NCBI RefSeq assembly: GCF_000722545.1
Contig: NZ_JNVM01000028.1
Coordinates: forward strand, 1 to 64,000
Direction: 5' to 3'
Length of the DNA stretch: 64,000 bases
Source: Paenibacillus tyrphae
Lineage (GTDB): Bacteria; Bacillota; Bacilli; Paenibacillales; NBRC-103111
The translations under genes were made by a program, and so were the position numbers. Positions within the stretch are counted from its first letter, which is position 1; each line of letters starts with the position of its first letter. Below, one piece after another: positions 52,919-61,163 of this stretch. Below the pieces are notes generated by a model. The model made no database searches. It was not told where the DNA came from and was given only the letters and a program-made list of their open reading frames with translations.

Positions 52919-54034
52919 ATGGAAAAAGATACTACCTTAGTTAGCGAGCTGCAGCAAGATTTTTTCCCGATCGAGGATTTTGATTATATGGAATTTTACG
53001 TTGGCAACGCCAAGCAGGCCGCCTATTACATGAGCCGGGCCTTCGGGTTCAAGATTATCGCCTTCGCCGGGCTGGAAACCGGTCAGCGCGATCGCGTATC
53101 CTATGTGCTGGAGCAGCGGAGAATCCGCTTTGTGGTGACGGGCTCGCTTCAGGAGGATCACCCGGTCACGGAATTTATCAAGAAGCATGGCGAAGGAGCG
53201 AAGGACGTCGCGTTTCGGGTTGACGACGTTGAAAAGGCTTACGCAGAGGCGATTTCCAGAGGCGGCATTCCCGTGATGGCGCCGCAGGTGCTGACGGACG
53301 AACACGGCACCTACAAAAAAGCCATCATCGGCACTTACGGCGATACGGTGCATACCCTCGTGGATCGCAAGAACTATAAGGGCTTGTTTGCGCCGGGGTA
53401 TCAGCCCGTCAACTTCTCGTTTCCGTATCAGGATGCGGGCCTTATCGGGATCGACCATGTCGTCGGAAACGTCGAGCAAATGGATGAATGGGTGTCCTAT
53501 TACGAGAAGGTCATGGGCTTTAAGGAAATGATTCATTACGATGATGAAGATATCAGTACGGAATATTCGGCTTTGATGTCCAAAGTCATTTGCAACGGCG
53601 GCCGTATCAAAATGCCGATTAACGAGCCGGCCACCGGCAAACGCAAATCGCAAATCGAAGAATATTTGGAGTTTTACAACGGCCCTGGTGTGCAGCACGC
53701 AGCTTTATTGACCAACGATATCATCACGACCGTGAAGGTGCTGAAGGAAAGTGGCGTGGAATTCCTGGATACGCCGGATACGTACTATGATGAGCTGTCG
53801 GATCGGGTCGGCAAAATCGACGAGGATATCGAGAAGCTGAAGCAATATCGCATTCTTGTCGACCGTGACGAGGAAGGCTACTTGCTGCAAATCTTTACGA
53901 AGCCGCTCGTCGACCGGCCGACCCTGTTCTTCGAAATCATTCAGCGCAAAGGGGCGACCACGTTCGGCGAAGGCAACTTCAAAGCGCTGTTCGAATCGAT
54001 CGAAAGAGAGCAGGCGCGCCGCGGAAACTTGTAA
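52919..54034 (+). CDS. hppD: 4-Hydroxyphenylpyruvate dioxygenase
   Basis: 371 residues in two vicinal-oxygen-chelate repeats, the usual size. It converts 4-hydroxyphenylpyruvate to homogentisate with Fe(II) and O2. The C-terminal barrel carries the Fe ligands: His in GIDHVVGN near 180, His in GVQHAALLT near 260 and Glu in LFFEIIQRKG near 341. AGGAGG lies eight bases before the ATG. It is the first gene of a five-gene run for tyrosine breakdown. Confidence 0.96.
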   Translation: MEKDTTLVSELQQDFFPIEDFDYMEFYVGNAKQAAYYMSRAFGFKIIAFAGLETGQRDRVSYVLEQRRIRFVVTGSLQEDHPVTEFIKKHGEGAKDVAFRVDDVEKAYAEAISRGGIPVMAPQVLTDEHGTYKKAIIGTYGDTVHTLVDRKNYKGLFAPGYQPVNFSFPYQDAGLIGIDHVVGNVEQMDEWVSYYEKVMGFKEMIHYDDEDISTEYSALMSKVICNGGRIKMPINEPATGKRKSQIEEYLEFYNGPGVQHAALLTNDIITTVKVLKESGVEFLDTPDTYYDELSDRVGKIDEDIEKLKQYRILVDRDEEGYLLQIFTKPLVDRPTLFFEIIQRKGATTFGEGNFKALFESIEREQARRGNL

Positions 54035-54082
54035 TTTTTTTGCAAATCGACAGGCTTAGAAGGAAAGGCGGGCAGTCGTCAC

Positions 54083-55027
54083 ATGATTTCCAGCGCTAAA
54101 GCTTTGATGGAGCAGCTTCTCGATTATGCCGGGTTATTTCCGCCCGCCGCCCTGCCTTTGGAGCAGGCGGTCCGCAATTACGCGGCTTACCGGGACGGAC
54201 GGGACGCATGGATGCTGGGCCGGTTCATCATTCCCGCCGCGCAATTGGAGAAGCTGTCTCCGTGTATGCCGATGTTTTCCGGGGACCGGCCGCTGCTGCT
54301 GTCGGTTCTTGGAACCCGCAGCCGGGATGCAGAAGAATGCCTTCGGCTGTTTGGCGATACGCTGCGGCAAACGGAGGCTTTTAGGGAAAAGCATGGTTCG
54401 TCGGTAAACATCGACGTGCTGGAGCTCCCTCTTCCTCCTGCGGGCGCGGACCGTCAGTTACTGGATGAGATTGCAGCCGGAGCATCGGAACATGGTCTCC
54501 GGCTTTTCTTCGAATGGACGTTTCCCTTGAATGGCGATTGGGGGAGCCGGATCGAAGAAGCACTTGATGCGGTGAAGTGCTGCACCAGCCAAGGCGGGAT
54601 GCAGCCGGGCGTAAAGCTGCGGACCGGAGGTGTCACCTCCGACGCGTTTCCGTCGCCAGAGCAGGTGGCCACCGTCCTTGTCGGGTGCAGGGACCGCGAA
54701 TTGGCGTTGAAGTTCACGGCCGGGCTTCACCACCCGGTACGCATGTACCGGGAAGAAGTGAAGACCGAGATGCACGGCTTCCTTAACGTGTTTGTTGCGG
54801 GGATGCTGGCACATGTCTACAAGCTGGACCGCGACAAAACCGCCGAAATTTTGGCCGACGACAATCCCGACAGCTTCGTCTTTCTCCCGGATGCGTTAGG
54901 CTGGAAGACGCTAACGCTTTCGGCCGACGAGGTGCGGAGGCTGCGCAATCTGGCGCTGTGCTCCTACGGAAGCTGCAGCTTCGATGAGCCTCGCGACGAG
55001 CTGCGGGAGTTAAAATCACTAGAGTAA
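54083..55027 (+). CDS. Unrecognised protein inside the homogentisate operon
   Basis: 314 residues; I do not recognise the family. YAGLFPPAALPLE opens the protein. The region around 170-215 (GVKLRTGGVTSDAFPS, then LKFTAGLHHPVR) looks like strand-loop segments of a (beta/alpha)8 barrel with conserved Lys, Arg and paired His. There is no signal peptide or membrane segment, so it is cytoplasmic. AAGGAAAGGCGGG precedes the ATG. It lies between hppD and fahA, with 16 bases to fahA. The pathway needs a maleylacetoacetate isomerase between HmgA and FahA and none is present, so that role is a hypothesis only. Confidence 0.9.
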   Translation: MISSAKALMEQLLDYAGLFPPAALPLEQAVRNYAAYRDGRDAWMLGRFIIPAAQLEKLSPCMPMFSGDRPLLLSVLGTRSRDAEECLRLFGDTLRQTEAFREKHGSSVNIDVLELPLPPAGADRQLLDEIAAGASEHGLRLFFEWTFPLNGDWGSRIEEALDAVKCCTSQGGMQPGVKLRTGGVTSDAFPSPEQVATVLVGCRDRELALKFTAGLHHPVRMYREEVKTEMHGFLNVFVAGMLAHVYKLDRDKTAEILADDNPDSFVFLPDALGWKTLTLSADEVRRLRNLALCSYGSCSFDEPRDELRELKSLE

Positions 55028-55043
55028 AAGGAGCCATTAAAAG

Positions 55044-56306
55044 ATGCTGCGCTCATTTGTAGAGGTTGCGCCGGAATCGCATTTTTCGATCCAAAATCTT
55101 CCCTACGGCGTGTTCCGCTCCGGCAACGGCGGACCTCCCCGGATTGGCGTAGCCATCGGGGAGTATGTTCTGGATCTTGCTGCCCTCGATCAGGCGGACT
55201 GCTTCGCGAGGACGGAAGCAGCCGGAAAGGGAATATTCGACCAAGCGTCGCTGAACGCTTTTATGGCGCTCGGTCGCCCGGTCTGGCAGCAGGTCCGCGC
55301 GGAAATTCAGCGGCTGCTGTCGGCTGACGAGCCGGAGCTGCGGGACAACGCGGAGCTGCGGACCGCCGCCCTGCTTCCGCAGAAGGACGTAGAGCTGCTG
55401 CTGCCTGTAGAGATCGGCGATTATACGGATTTTTACGCTTCGCGGGACCATGCCTTCAATGTAGGAACGATGTTCCGTGGAAAAGAGAACGCCTTAATGC
55501 CCAACTGGCATCATCTCCCGGTTGGGTACCATGGCCGGGCCAGCTCGATCGTGCTTAGCGGGACCGACGTGTGCCGCCCGCAAGGGCAGATGAAGCCGCC
55601 GGATGCGGCGGCGCCTGTATTCGGGCCGAGCCGACAGCTGGACTTTGAGCTGGAAATCGGGTGGTTCATGGGAGCGGGCAACCCGCTCGGTACTTCCATT
55701 CCTGTTGAACGGGCGGAGGAGCACATTTTCGGACTGGTGCTCGTCAACGATTGGAGCGCCCGGGATATTCAGGCTTGGGAATACCAGCCGCTGGGACCTT
55801 TTCTCGCGAAAAATTTCGCGACGTCGATTTCGCCCTGGGTCGTGCCGCTCGATGCCTTGGAGCCGTTCCGCATCCGCGGAAGCGTGCAGGAGCCGGAGCC
55901 GCTTCCTTATCTGAAGCAGGAGGGAACGCACTCTTTCGATATCAAGCTGGAAGTGTACCTGCAAAGCGCCGATATGCAGCAGGCCGAGCGAATCACGGAG
56001 AGCAATGTCAAATACCTGTATTGGAGCATGGCACAGCAAATCGCTCACCATACGGTAGGCGGCTGCAACCTGCGGGCCGGGGATTTGCTCGCCTCCGGGA
56101 CGATCAGCGGACCGGATAAGGCAAGCCGCGGATGTATGCTGGAATTGGCGTGGCGCGGAGCGGAGCCGCTTCAATTAAACGATGGCGTCAAGCGGGTCTG
56201 GCTGGAAGACGGCGACCGGCTGACGATGACCGGCTACGCACAAGGCGACGGATATCGTATCGGGTTTGGCGAGGTGACGGGCCGAATTCTGCCTTCGTTG
56301 AAATAA
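55044..56306 (+). CDS. fahA: Fumarylacetoacetase
   Basis: 420 residues, matching the full-length two-domain enzyme. It cleaves fumarylacetoacetate to fumarate and acetoacetate. Active-site segments are visible: DYTDFYASRDHAFNVG near 127 (metal Asp and general-base His), ELEIGWFMG near 200 (metal Glu residues), and VNDWSARDIQAWE near 234 followed by PLGPFLAKNF with the catalytic Lys. It is tightly linked to the genes on both sides (16 and 33 bases). AAAGGAG precedes the ATG. Confidence 0.96.
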   Translation: MLRSFVEVAPESHFSIQNLPYGVFRSGNGGPPRIGVAIGEYVLDLAALDQADCFARTEAAGKGIFDQASLNAFMALGRPVWQQVRAEIQRLLSADEPELRDNAELRTAALLPQKDVELLLPVEIGDYTDFYASRDHAFNVGTMFRGKENALMPNWHHLPVGYHGRASSIVLSGTDVCRPQGQMKPPDAAAPVFGPSRQLDFELEIGWFMGAGNPLGTSIPVERAEEHIFGLVLVNDWSARDIQAWEYQPLGPFLAKNFATSISPWVVPLDALEPFRIRGSVQEPEPLPYLKQEGTHSFDIKLEVYLQSADMQQAERITESNVKYLYWSMAQQIAHHTVGGCNLRAGDLLASGTISGPDKASRGCMLELAWRGAEPLQLNDGVKRVWLEDGDRLTMTGYAQGDGYRIGFGEVTGRILPSLK

Positions 56307-56339
56307 GCAAGCGCAACTTAACCAAGGAGGTCGTACAAG

Positions 56340-57497
56340 ATGCCGTTCTACCATCGGATGGGGCAAATTCCCAATAAAAGACACGTGCAGTTCAGAAAAG
56401 AAGACGGTTCGTTGTTTCGCGAGCAGGTGATGGGCACGAAAGGCTTCTCCGGCATTCAATCGATCCTTTACCATCATGGGGCGCCGACGGAAATCGTCAA
56501 AGCCGAATTTCTCGGTGCATTCAGCATAGAGTACGAGGACGACAGTGTGCTCGGATACCGCCATTTTCAGACGGAAGCGGCCCCGAAGCAAGGTGATGGC
56601 GTTCTGGGAAGGACGTACGTTCTCGGCAATGACGATATCCTGCTTGCCGTATCGAGTCCTACGGAACCGATGAATTATTATTACCGTAACGGCGACGGCG
56701 ACGAGCTTCTGTTCGTGCACTACGGAACAGGCAAGGTCGAGTCGATGTTCGGTACGCTGCGCTACCGTCCGGGCGATTATATCGTCATTCCGATCGGTAC
56801 CATTTACCGGATCGTGCCGGATGGGGAAGACACCAAATTTTTGGTCGTGGAAACGAACAGCTGGATCAGCACGCCGAAGCGTTACCGCAACGAGCACGGT
56901 CAGCTGCTGGAGCACAGCCCGTTTTGCGAAAGGGATATCCGGCTTCCGGAGACGCTGGAGACGCACACGGAGCTCGGGGAGTTCGAGGTGCGATCCAAGA
57001 CGAGAGGCGCGCTGCATTCGCATATTTACAGCCATCATCCGTTAGACGTCGTCGGCTGGGACGGTTATCTGTATCCTTATATTTTCAACATTGCGGATTT
57101 CGAGCCGATCACCGGGCGCATTCATATGCCGCCTCCGATTCACCAGACGTTCGAAGGGCATCAGTTCGTTGTCTGCTCCTTCGTTCCGAGACTGTACGAT
57201 TATCATCCGGAAGCCGTGCCTACGCCTTATTTCCACAGCAACGTGGACAGCGACGAGGTGCTTTACTACGTCGAGGGCAATTTCATGAGCCGCCGGGGCA
57301 TCGAAGAAGGGTCCATTACGCTTCATCCATCCGGAATCCCCCACGGTCCTCATCCCGGCACGATTGAGGCGAGCCTGGGCAAAAAAGAAACGAAGGAATT
57401 GGCGGTTATGGTGGACACGTTCCGTCCGCTCAAGGTCGTCAAGGCGGCCCACGCCTTCGAAGACAAAAACTATCTGTACAGCTGGTCCCATAAATAA
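56340..57497 (+). CDS. hmgA: Homogentisate 1,2-dioxygenase
   Basis: 385 residues, in the size class of bacterial HmgA-type cupin enzymes. It opens the ring of homogentisate to give maleylacetoacetate using Fe(II). The C-terminal cupin has the ligand set: His in YFHSNVDSDEVLYYVEG near 298 with the Glu following, and His in SGIPHGPHPG near 333. AAGGAGG lies nine bases before the ATG. It completes the ring-cleaving part of the operon. Confidence 0.95.
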   Translation: MPFYHRMGQIPNKRHVQFRKEDGSLFREQVMGTKGFSGIQSILYHHGAPTEIVKAEFLGAFSIEYEDDSVLGYRHFQTEAAPKQGDGVLGRTYVLGNDDILLAVSSPTEPMNYYYRNGDGDELLFVHYGTGKVESMFGTLRYRPGDYIVIPIGTIYRIVPDGEDTKFLVVETNSWISTPKRYRNEHGQLLEHSPFCERDIRLPETLETHTELGEFEVRSKTRGALHSHIYSHHPLDVVGWDGYLYPYIFNIADFEPITGRIHMPPPIHQTFEGHQFVVCSFVPRLYDYHPEAVPTPYFHSNVDSDEVLYYVEGNFMSRRGIEEGSITLHPSGIPHGPHPGTIEASLGKKETKELAVMVDTFRPLKVVKAAHAFEDKNYLYSWSHK

Positions 57498-57517
57498 ATC
57501 GGCGTGGTGGTGGCACA

Positions 57518-57826
57518 GTGCGGCGGAATAACGTGCGAAGCGAGGAAGAAATCCATCAGTTATTCGAAGCCATTTTATCGTTGCAAACGAAGGATGAATG
57601 CTACGAATTTTTTTCCGATTTGTGCACGGTAAACGAGGTCAAAACGATGGCTCTCCGGCTTGAAGTCGCAAAGCAATTGCTCGAAGGGGCTACTTATTTG
57701 GATATTATCGAGGAAACCCAGAAAGGCAGCGCCATCATTTTTCGAGTCAAAAATTGTCTGAAGCACGGAAGGGGAGGCTTCCGGACCATTTTGGAGCGGT
57801 TGAATATGCACGGCAAACAGCAATGA
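57518..57826 (+). CDS. yerC: TrpR-superfamily regulator, YerC/YecD-like
   Basis: 102 residues, all helical. The Trp-repressor-like helix-turn-helix is visible: LCTVNEVKTMALRLEVAKQLL near residue 34, then TYLDIIEETQKGSAIIFRVKNCL near 59. Starts 20 bases after hmgA, so it is likely part of the same transcript and could sense an aromatic acid and control the operon; that is inference. The start is a GTG (57518) with a weak upstream sequence; GTG 57533 is an alternative that would shorten it by five residues. Family members elsewhere have no settled effector. Confidence 0.82.
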   Translation: MRRNNVRSEEEIHQLFEAILSLQTKDECYEFFSDLCTVNEVKTMALRLEVAKQLLEGATYLDIIEETQKGSAIIFRVKNCLKHGRGGFRTILERLNMHGKQQ

Positions 57827-57969
57827 GAAAAACGGCACGCTTGCCACAGGAAGTGTTCTGACGGGAGATCGATGGATGAGAAACGAAGCGTTGAATCGTT
57901 AAGGGGTTTGCACTCGTACAGCCCGGTTTCCCGTCGAATGCTTTCTTCTTTGTTTTGAAGACGCTTACA

Positions 57970-58008
57970 TATAATGACTTCACGCGTTTTACGATTCCGT
58001 TCGTGAAG
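57970..58008 (+). promoter_or_regulatory. -10 box and inverted repeat before the NhaC-family gene
   Basis: TATAAT at 57970-57975 without a clear -35. CTTCACG (57978-57984) and CGTGAAG (58002-58008) form an inverted repeat starting at the expected transcription start, so it may be an operator or a leader hairpin. The rest of 57827-58019 shows no gene. Confidence 0.45.
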
Positions 58009-58019
58009 GGGGAATAGTT

Positions 58020-59453
58020 ATGTTAACGAAAAAACCGTCGTTTTTCATGTCAAGCGCGCTCATTGCGGTTATCGTCATCATTTTGGCGATAAGCATTCTT
58101 CACTATCAAGTCGCTCCGCAAATTCCCATCTTGATGGCATCGATCCTGCTTTCTTTGTATGGCTTAAAATTAGGCTTTACTTGGAAACAGTTGGAATCGG
58201 CTGTCGTCAATGGCATTTTGTACGGGCTCCCCTCGATCCTCATTTTGTGTCTGATCGGAATCTTGATCGGGATATGGGTATTGAACGGAACCGTTCCGAC
58301 CTTGTCTTATTACGGCTTGCACATTCTTTCGCCCAGCTATTTTCTCGTATCGGCGGTATTGATTTGCGGAGTCGTCTCTGTGCTGACCGGAAGCTCCTGG
58401 AGCGCCATCGGCACGATGGGTGTTGCCTTGATGGGGGTCGCCTACGGCATGGGAATTTCCCCCGCTATGGCGGCCGGGGCTGTCGTTTGCGGCTCTGTTT
58501 TCGGCGATAAAATATCGCCTCTCTCGGATACGACGAATCTTGCCTCCGCAACGGCCAAGGTGCCTATTTTCGATCATATCCGGCATATGCTGTGGACGAC
58601 GATTCCAAGCTTGGTATTGACGCTGATCCTGTTTGCTTTTTTTGCAATATCCTCCGACCGGGCCACAGACACCGCCGGCATCGAAACGATGATCCGCACC
58701 CTCAAAGAACGCTTCACGATTACTCCTCTAACCCTGCTCTCGCCGCTGGCGATTATCGTCTTGGCCTTCAAACGGTTCGATGCCATTCCAACGCTGGTTG
58801 TCGGTTTACTGGTCGCTATTGCGACGGCGTTTTTTACGGTTCCCGGAATTTCGGTAGGCCAGCTCATGAATGTCGCGCACTTTGGCTATAAGTCGGAAAC
58901 GGGAGTTGAAGCGATCGATAAGCTGCTGACGCTAGGCGGGCTATCCAGTATGTTGTTTGCCGTCTCGCTCATCATCATGGCGCTGGCCTTTGGCGGTCTT
59001 GTGAAAGAAATCGGTCTGGTTCATACGATGATCGATCGGATGAAGAGCTTCTTGAATAATAAAGGCAATGTCATCACCGCGACGGTTTTTTCTTCAATCG
59101 GGGTGAATGTCATTATCGGGGAATGCTACTTGTCCATTATTTTGCCCGGGCAGATGCTGGAGTCTTCGTACAAGCGGCTGAAGCTTCATCCGAAAAATTT
59201 GTCCAGAACGCTGGAAGATGCCGGAACCATTGTCCATCCGGTCGTTCCATGGGGAGTCTCGGGCGCCTTTATTATGGCTACGCTCAATATCGGCATGGAG
59301 TATGTCCTCTATTCGTTTATGTGTTTTATTACGCCCTTGTTGGCGATCTTATTCGGTTATACCGGGTTCGCCATAGCGCCGCTCGGCGAGGAAAGCGAAA
59401 AAGGTGCGTACGAGGAAAAGTTCGAGATCGGAATGAACAACAGCGGCATGTAG
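58020..59453 (+). CDS. nhaC: NhaC-family Na+/H+ antiporter-type transporter
   Basis: 477 residues with about eleven membrane segments. The NhaC pattern is visible: TGSSWSAIGTMGVALMG near 122, VFGDKISPLSDTTNLA near 160, and HPVVPWGVSGAF near 405. Members exchange Na+ for H+, sometimes with an organic anion or an amino acid. Following the tyrosine operon directly, it may import tyrosine, as proposed for some NhaC-family members in other bacteria; this is inference. GAAGGGGG precedes the ATG. It ends at a strong terminator. Confidence 0.9.
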   Translation: MLTKKPSFFMSSALIAVIVIILAISILHYQVAPQIPILMASILLSLYGLKLGFTWKQLESAVVNGILYGLPSILILCLIGILIGIWVLNGTVPTLSYYGLHILSPSYFLVSAVLICGVVSVLTGSSWSAIGTMGVALMGVAYGMGISPAMAAGAVVCGSVFGDKISPLSDTTNLASATAKVPIFDHIRHMLWTTIPSLVLTLILFAFFAISSDRATDTAGIETMIRTLKERFTITPLTLLSPLAIIVLAFKRFDAIPTLVVGLLVAIATAFFTVPGISVGQLMNVAHFGYKSETGVEAIDKLLTLGGLSSMLFAVSLIIMALAFGGLVKEIGLVHTMIDRMKSFLNNKGNVITATVFSSIGVNVIIGECYLSIILPGQMLESSYKRLKLHPKNLSRTLEDAGTIVHPVVPWGVSGAFIMATLNIGMEYVLYSFMCFITPLLAILFGYTGFAIAPLGEESEKGAYEEKFEIGMNNSGM

Positions 59454-59494
59454 ACTGGAAAGAGTTTGCTGGCGTTGGGGCAGCAAGCGCGCGA

Positions 59495-59533
59495 GCGGTT
59501 CGCCGGAGGAGCGGTCCGGCGGATCGCCTTTTG
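59495..59533 (+). terminator. Terminator after the NhaC-family gene
   Basis: A 13-bp stem with two G-U pairs (59495-59507 with 59515-59527) followed by CTTTTGCGTTT. Confidence 0.75.
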
Positions 59534-59544
59534 CGTTTGCCCGG

Positions 59545-59847
59545 CTACTCTTCCACGTCATCGTCGCCGGACGAATCATGGGTCGGATGCGCGTCGGGAT
59601 ACCCGCGGGAGAGGCCTGCATGAAGCTCGCGGTTCTCGTAAGTGAACTGGTTGTATGAGCGCTGGTCTTCCCGCCACGGCGTGCTCTTGCCGAGCGATTC
59701 CGTAAGAAGGCTGCTGCCGTAAGGGCCTTCCGGAAATTCCTCCGCCGTCAGGTCGTTGCGCTGGGATTCCACCGTGCCCAGATCGGTGTATTTCTTTTGC
59801 GGGGCTTCGCTCATAAATCCGTCTTGGTTCGTGTCGTTTAGGCTCAT
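59545..59847 (-). CDS. Unrecognised small acidic protein
   Basis: 100 residues, polar throughout, rich in Asp, Glu, Ser and Tyr, with an acidic tail (SSGDDDVEE) and no membrane segment or signal peptide. It is probably largely disordered. AAGGAGAAACC precedes the ATG at good spacing, which supports a real gene. I do not recognise the family and assign no function. It converges on the NhaC-family gene. Confidence 0.72.
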   Translation of the reverse strand: MSLNDTNQDGFMSEAPQKKYTDLGTVESQRNDLTAEEFPEGPYGSSLLTESLGKSTPWREDQRSYNQFTYENRELHAGLSRGYPDAHPTHDSSGDDDVEE

Positions 59848-59924
59848 GCCCGGTTTCTCCTTTCGGTAAGCGAGATTGTTTTATCATAGCGTGCCCTTAA
59901 ACCGGCAGATTATCCAATTCGTGC

Positions 59925-59953
59925 TTGTCAGCCATCGCGTGACGTGGTAATAT
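59925..59953 (+). promoter_or_regulatory. Promoter of the HRDC gene leader
   Basis: TTGTCA (59925-59930), 17 bases, TAATAT (59948-59953). Transcripts would run straight into the terminator at 59984. Confidence 0.5.
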
Positions 59954-59983
59954 AAATCTAATTTCAAACGTGTACTTGAGAGG

Positions 59984-60024
59984 AAGCACCTCTTACCTGT
60001 GTCGGGTAAGATGGTGCTTTTTTT
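59984..60024 (+). terminator. Strong intrinsic terminator in the leader of the HRDC gene
   Basis: AAGCACC-T-CTTACC pairs with GGTAAG-AT-GGTGCTT over about 13 bp with one bulge, followed by seven T. It lies between the promoter at 59925 and the gene start at 60069, so it would either attenuate this gene or end a short RNA of about 65 bases. Confidence 0.8.
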
Positions 60025-60068
60025 GCGTTTGAAGCCGCTTTGACAACTTCTTGGGGGAGGTTTTTCGA

Positions 60069-61079
60069 GTGAATCTGGTGTTTTTGAACAGCTTGGAAAA
60101 GGCAACGGAAGAGGGGAATGTCCGGACGGCGCAGGTGACGATCGGCGAAAGCGAAGGCACCTGGGTGGTATTGTGGAACGAGACGAGAGAAGACGGCCGC
60201 AGGGTACAGGAATGCTGGTACGAAGGGCTACGCTGGGAGGAGATGCTCGCCGTCTTTCGCGAGCGGGTGTTCGCCAAGCAATGTGGCGGCTATAAGCCGA
60301 TCGTGCAGGTGAACGTAAGCGAAATCGACGTATTGGACCGCCGGACGGCGTATATTCAACGTCTGCATTTTTACGGAGAGAAGCATGCCAACGAAGAGCT
60401 GTTCGACAAACTGCGCGATTGGCGGTTTAAACAAGCAAGCCACGACGGGAAAGCGGCGTATCTGATCGCGACCAACCGGCTGCTGAAGATGATAAGCGCC
60501 TTCGTTCCCCACACGGAAGAAGAGCTGCTGCACCTTCCGGGATTCGGAAAAGCCAAAGCTGCCGCTTATGCAGCCGATATCGTCGCCATCACCGCCGGCT
60601 TCCAGCGGGATACGGATTTTCCGCTAACGTGGGTGGCGGAATCGATCGATTCGAGAGAGCTGAATGCCTGGCTGCTTCAGGAAAATGAACGGAAGCGGAA
60701 GGCCGAGGAAGAGAAGCGGGAGATCAAGCATAAGCTGCTGGAAGCCATTGCGCGCGGGGAGAAGCTGGAGGAGCTGCTGGAGAAGACCAAGCTTCAGCGG
60801 CGCAATTTGCTGCAACTGTTCGAAGAGCTGGATCGCGAAGGCTACGACCTGCAGAGCTATATCGAAGGGCAGCTTGAGCAGGTGCCCGAGCCGGAGCGCG
60901 AGCTGGCATGGAAGGCGTTCCAGCAGCAGGGCGACCGTTACTTGAAACCGATACTGCAGACGGTCTACAGCCAGAAAGAGCTGACTGCACAAGATGCGGA
61001 CCGCGTCTACGAATGGCTTCGCATGCTGCGGATGAAGTTCCGCCGCGAGAATGAACAGAAGACGGTTGAAGCGAGCTGA
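60069..61079 (+). CDS. HRDC-domain protein with helicase-type helix-turn-helix
   Basis: 336 residues. Residues about 110-185 form an HRDC domain (LRDWRFKQASHDGKAAYLI, then LLHLPGFGKAKAAAYAADIV), a nucleic-acid-binding module found at the end of RecQ helicases and RNase D. A charged helical linker follows, then a winged-helix-like segment (LLEKTKLQRRNLLQLFEEL and on) like the helix-turn-helix region of RecQ/YpbB partners. No helicase motifs are present. GTG 60069 is chosen because GGGGGAGG lies eight bases before it. A DNA-repair accessory role is inferred. Confidence 0.82.
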   Translation: MNLVFLNSLEKATEEGNVRTAQVTIGESEGTWVVLWNETREDGRRVQECWYEGLRWEEMLAVFRERVFAKQCGGYKPIVQVNVSEIDVLDRRTAYIQRLHFYGEKHANEELFDKLRDWRFKQASHDGKAAYLIATNRLLKMISAFVPHTEEELLHLPGFGKAKAAAYAADIVAITAGFQRDTDFPLTWVAESIDSRELNAWLLQENERKRKAEEEKREIKHKLLEAIARGEKLEELLEKTKLQRRNLLQLFEELDREGYDLQSYIEGQLEQVPEPERELAWKAFQQQGDRYLKPILQTVYSQKELTAQDADRVYEWLRMLRMKFRRENEQKTVEAS

Positions 61080-61163
61080 AGCGCGGCAGCAGGGTAAAAA
61101 AACATTGAACAAGCCCGGAGGCTAAGGTAAGATGGATTATAGGAATATGAAGGAGCTGACCGT

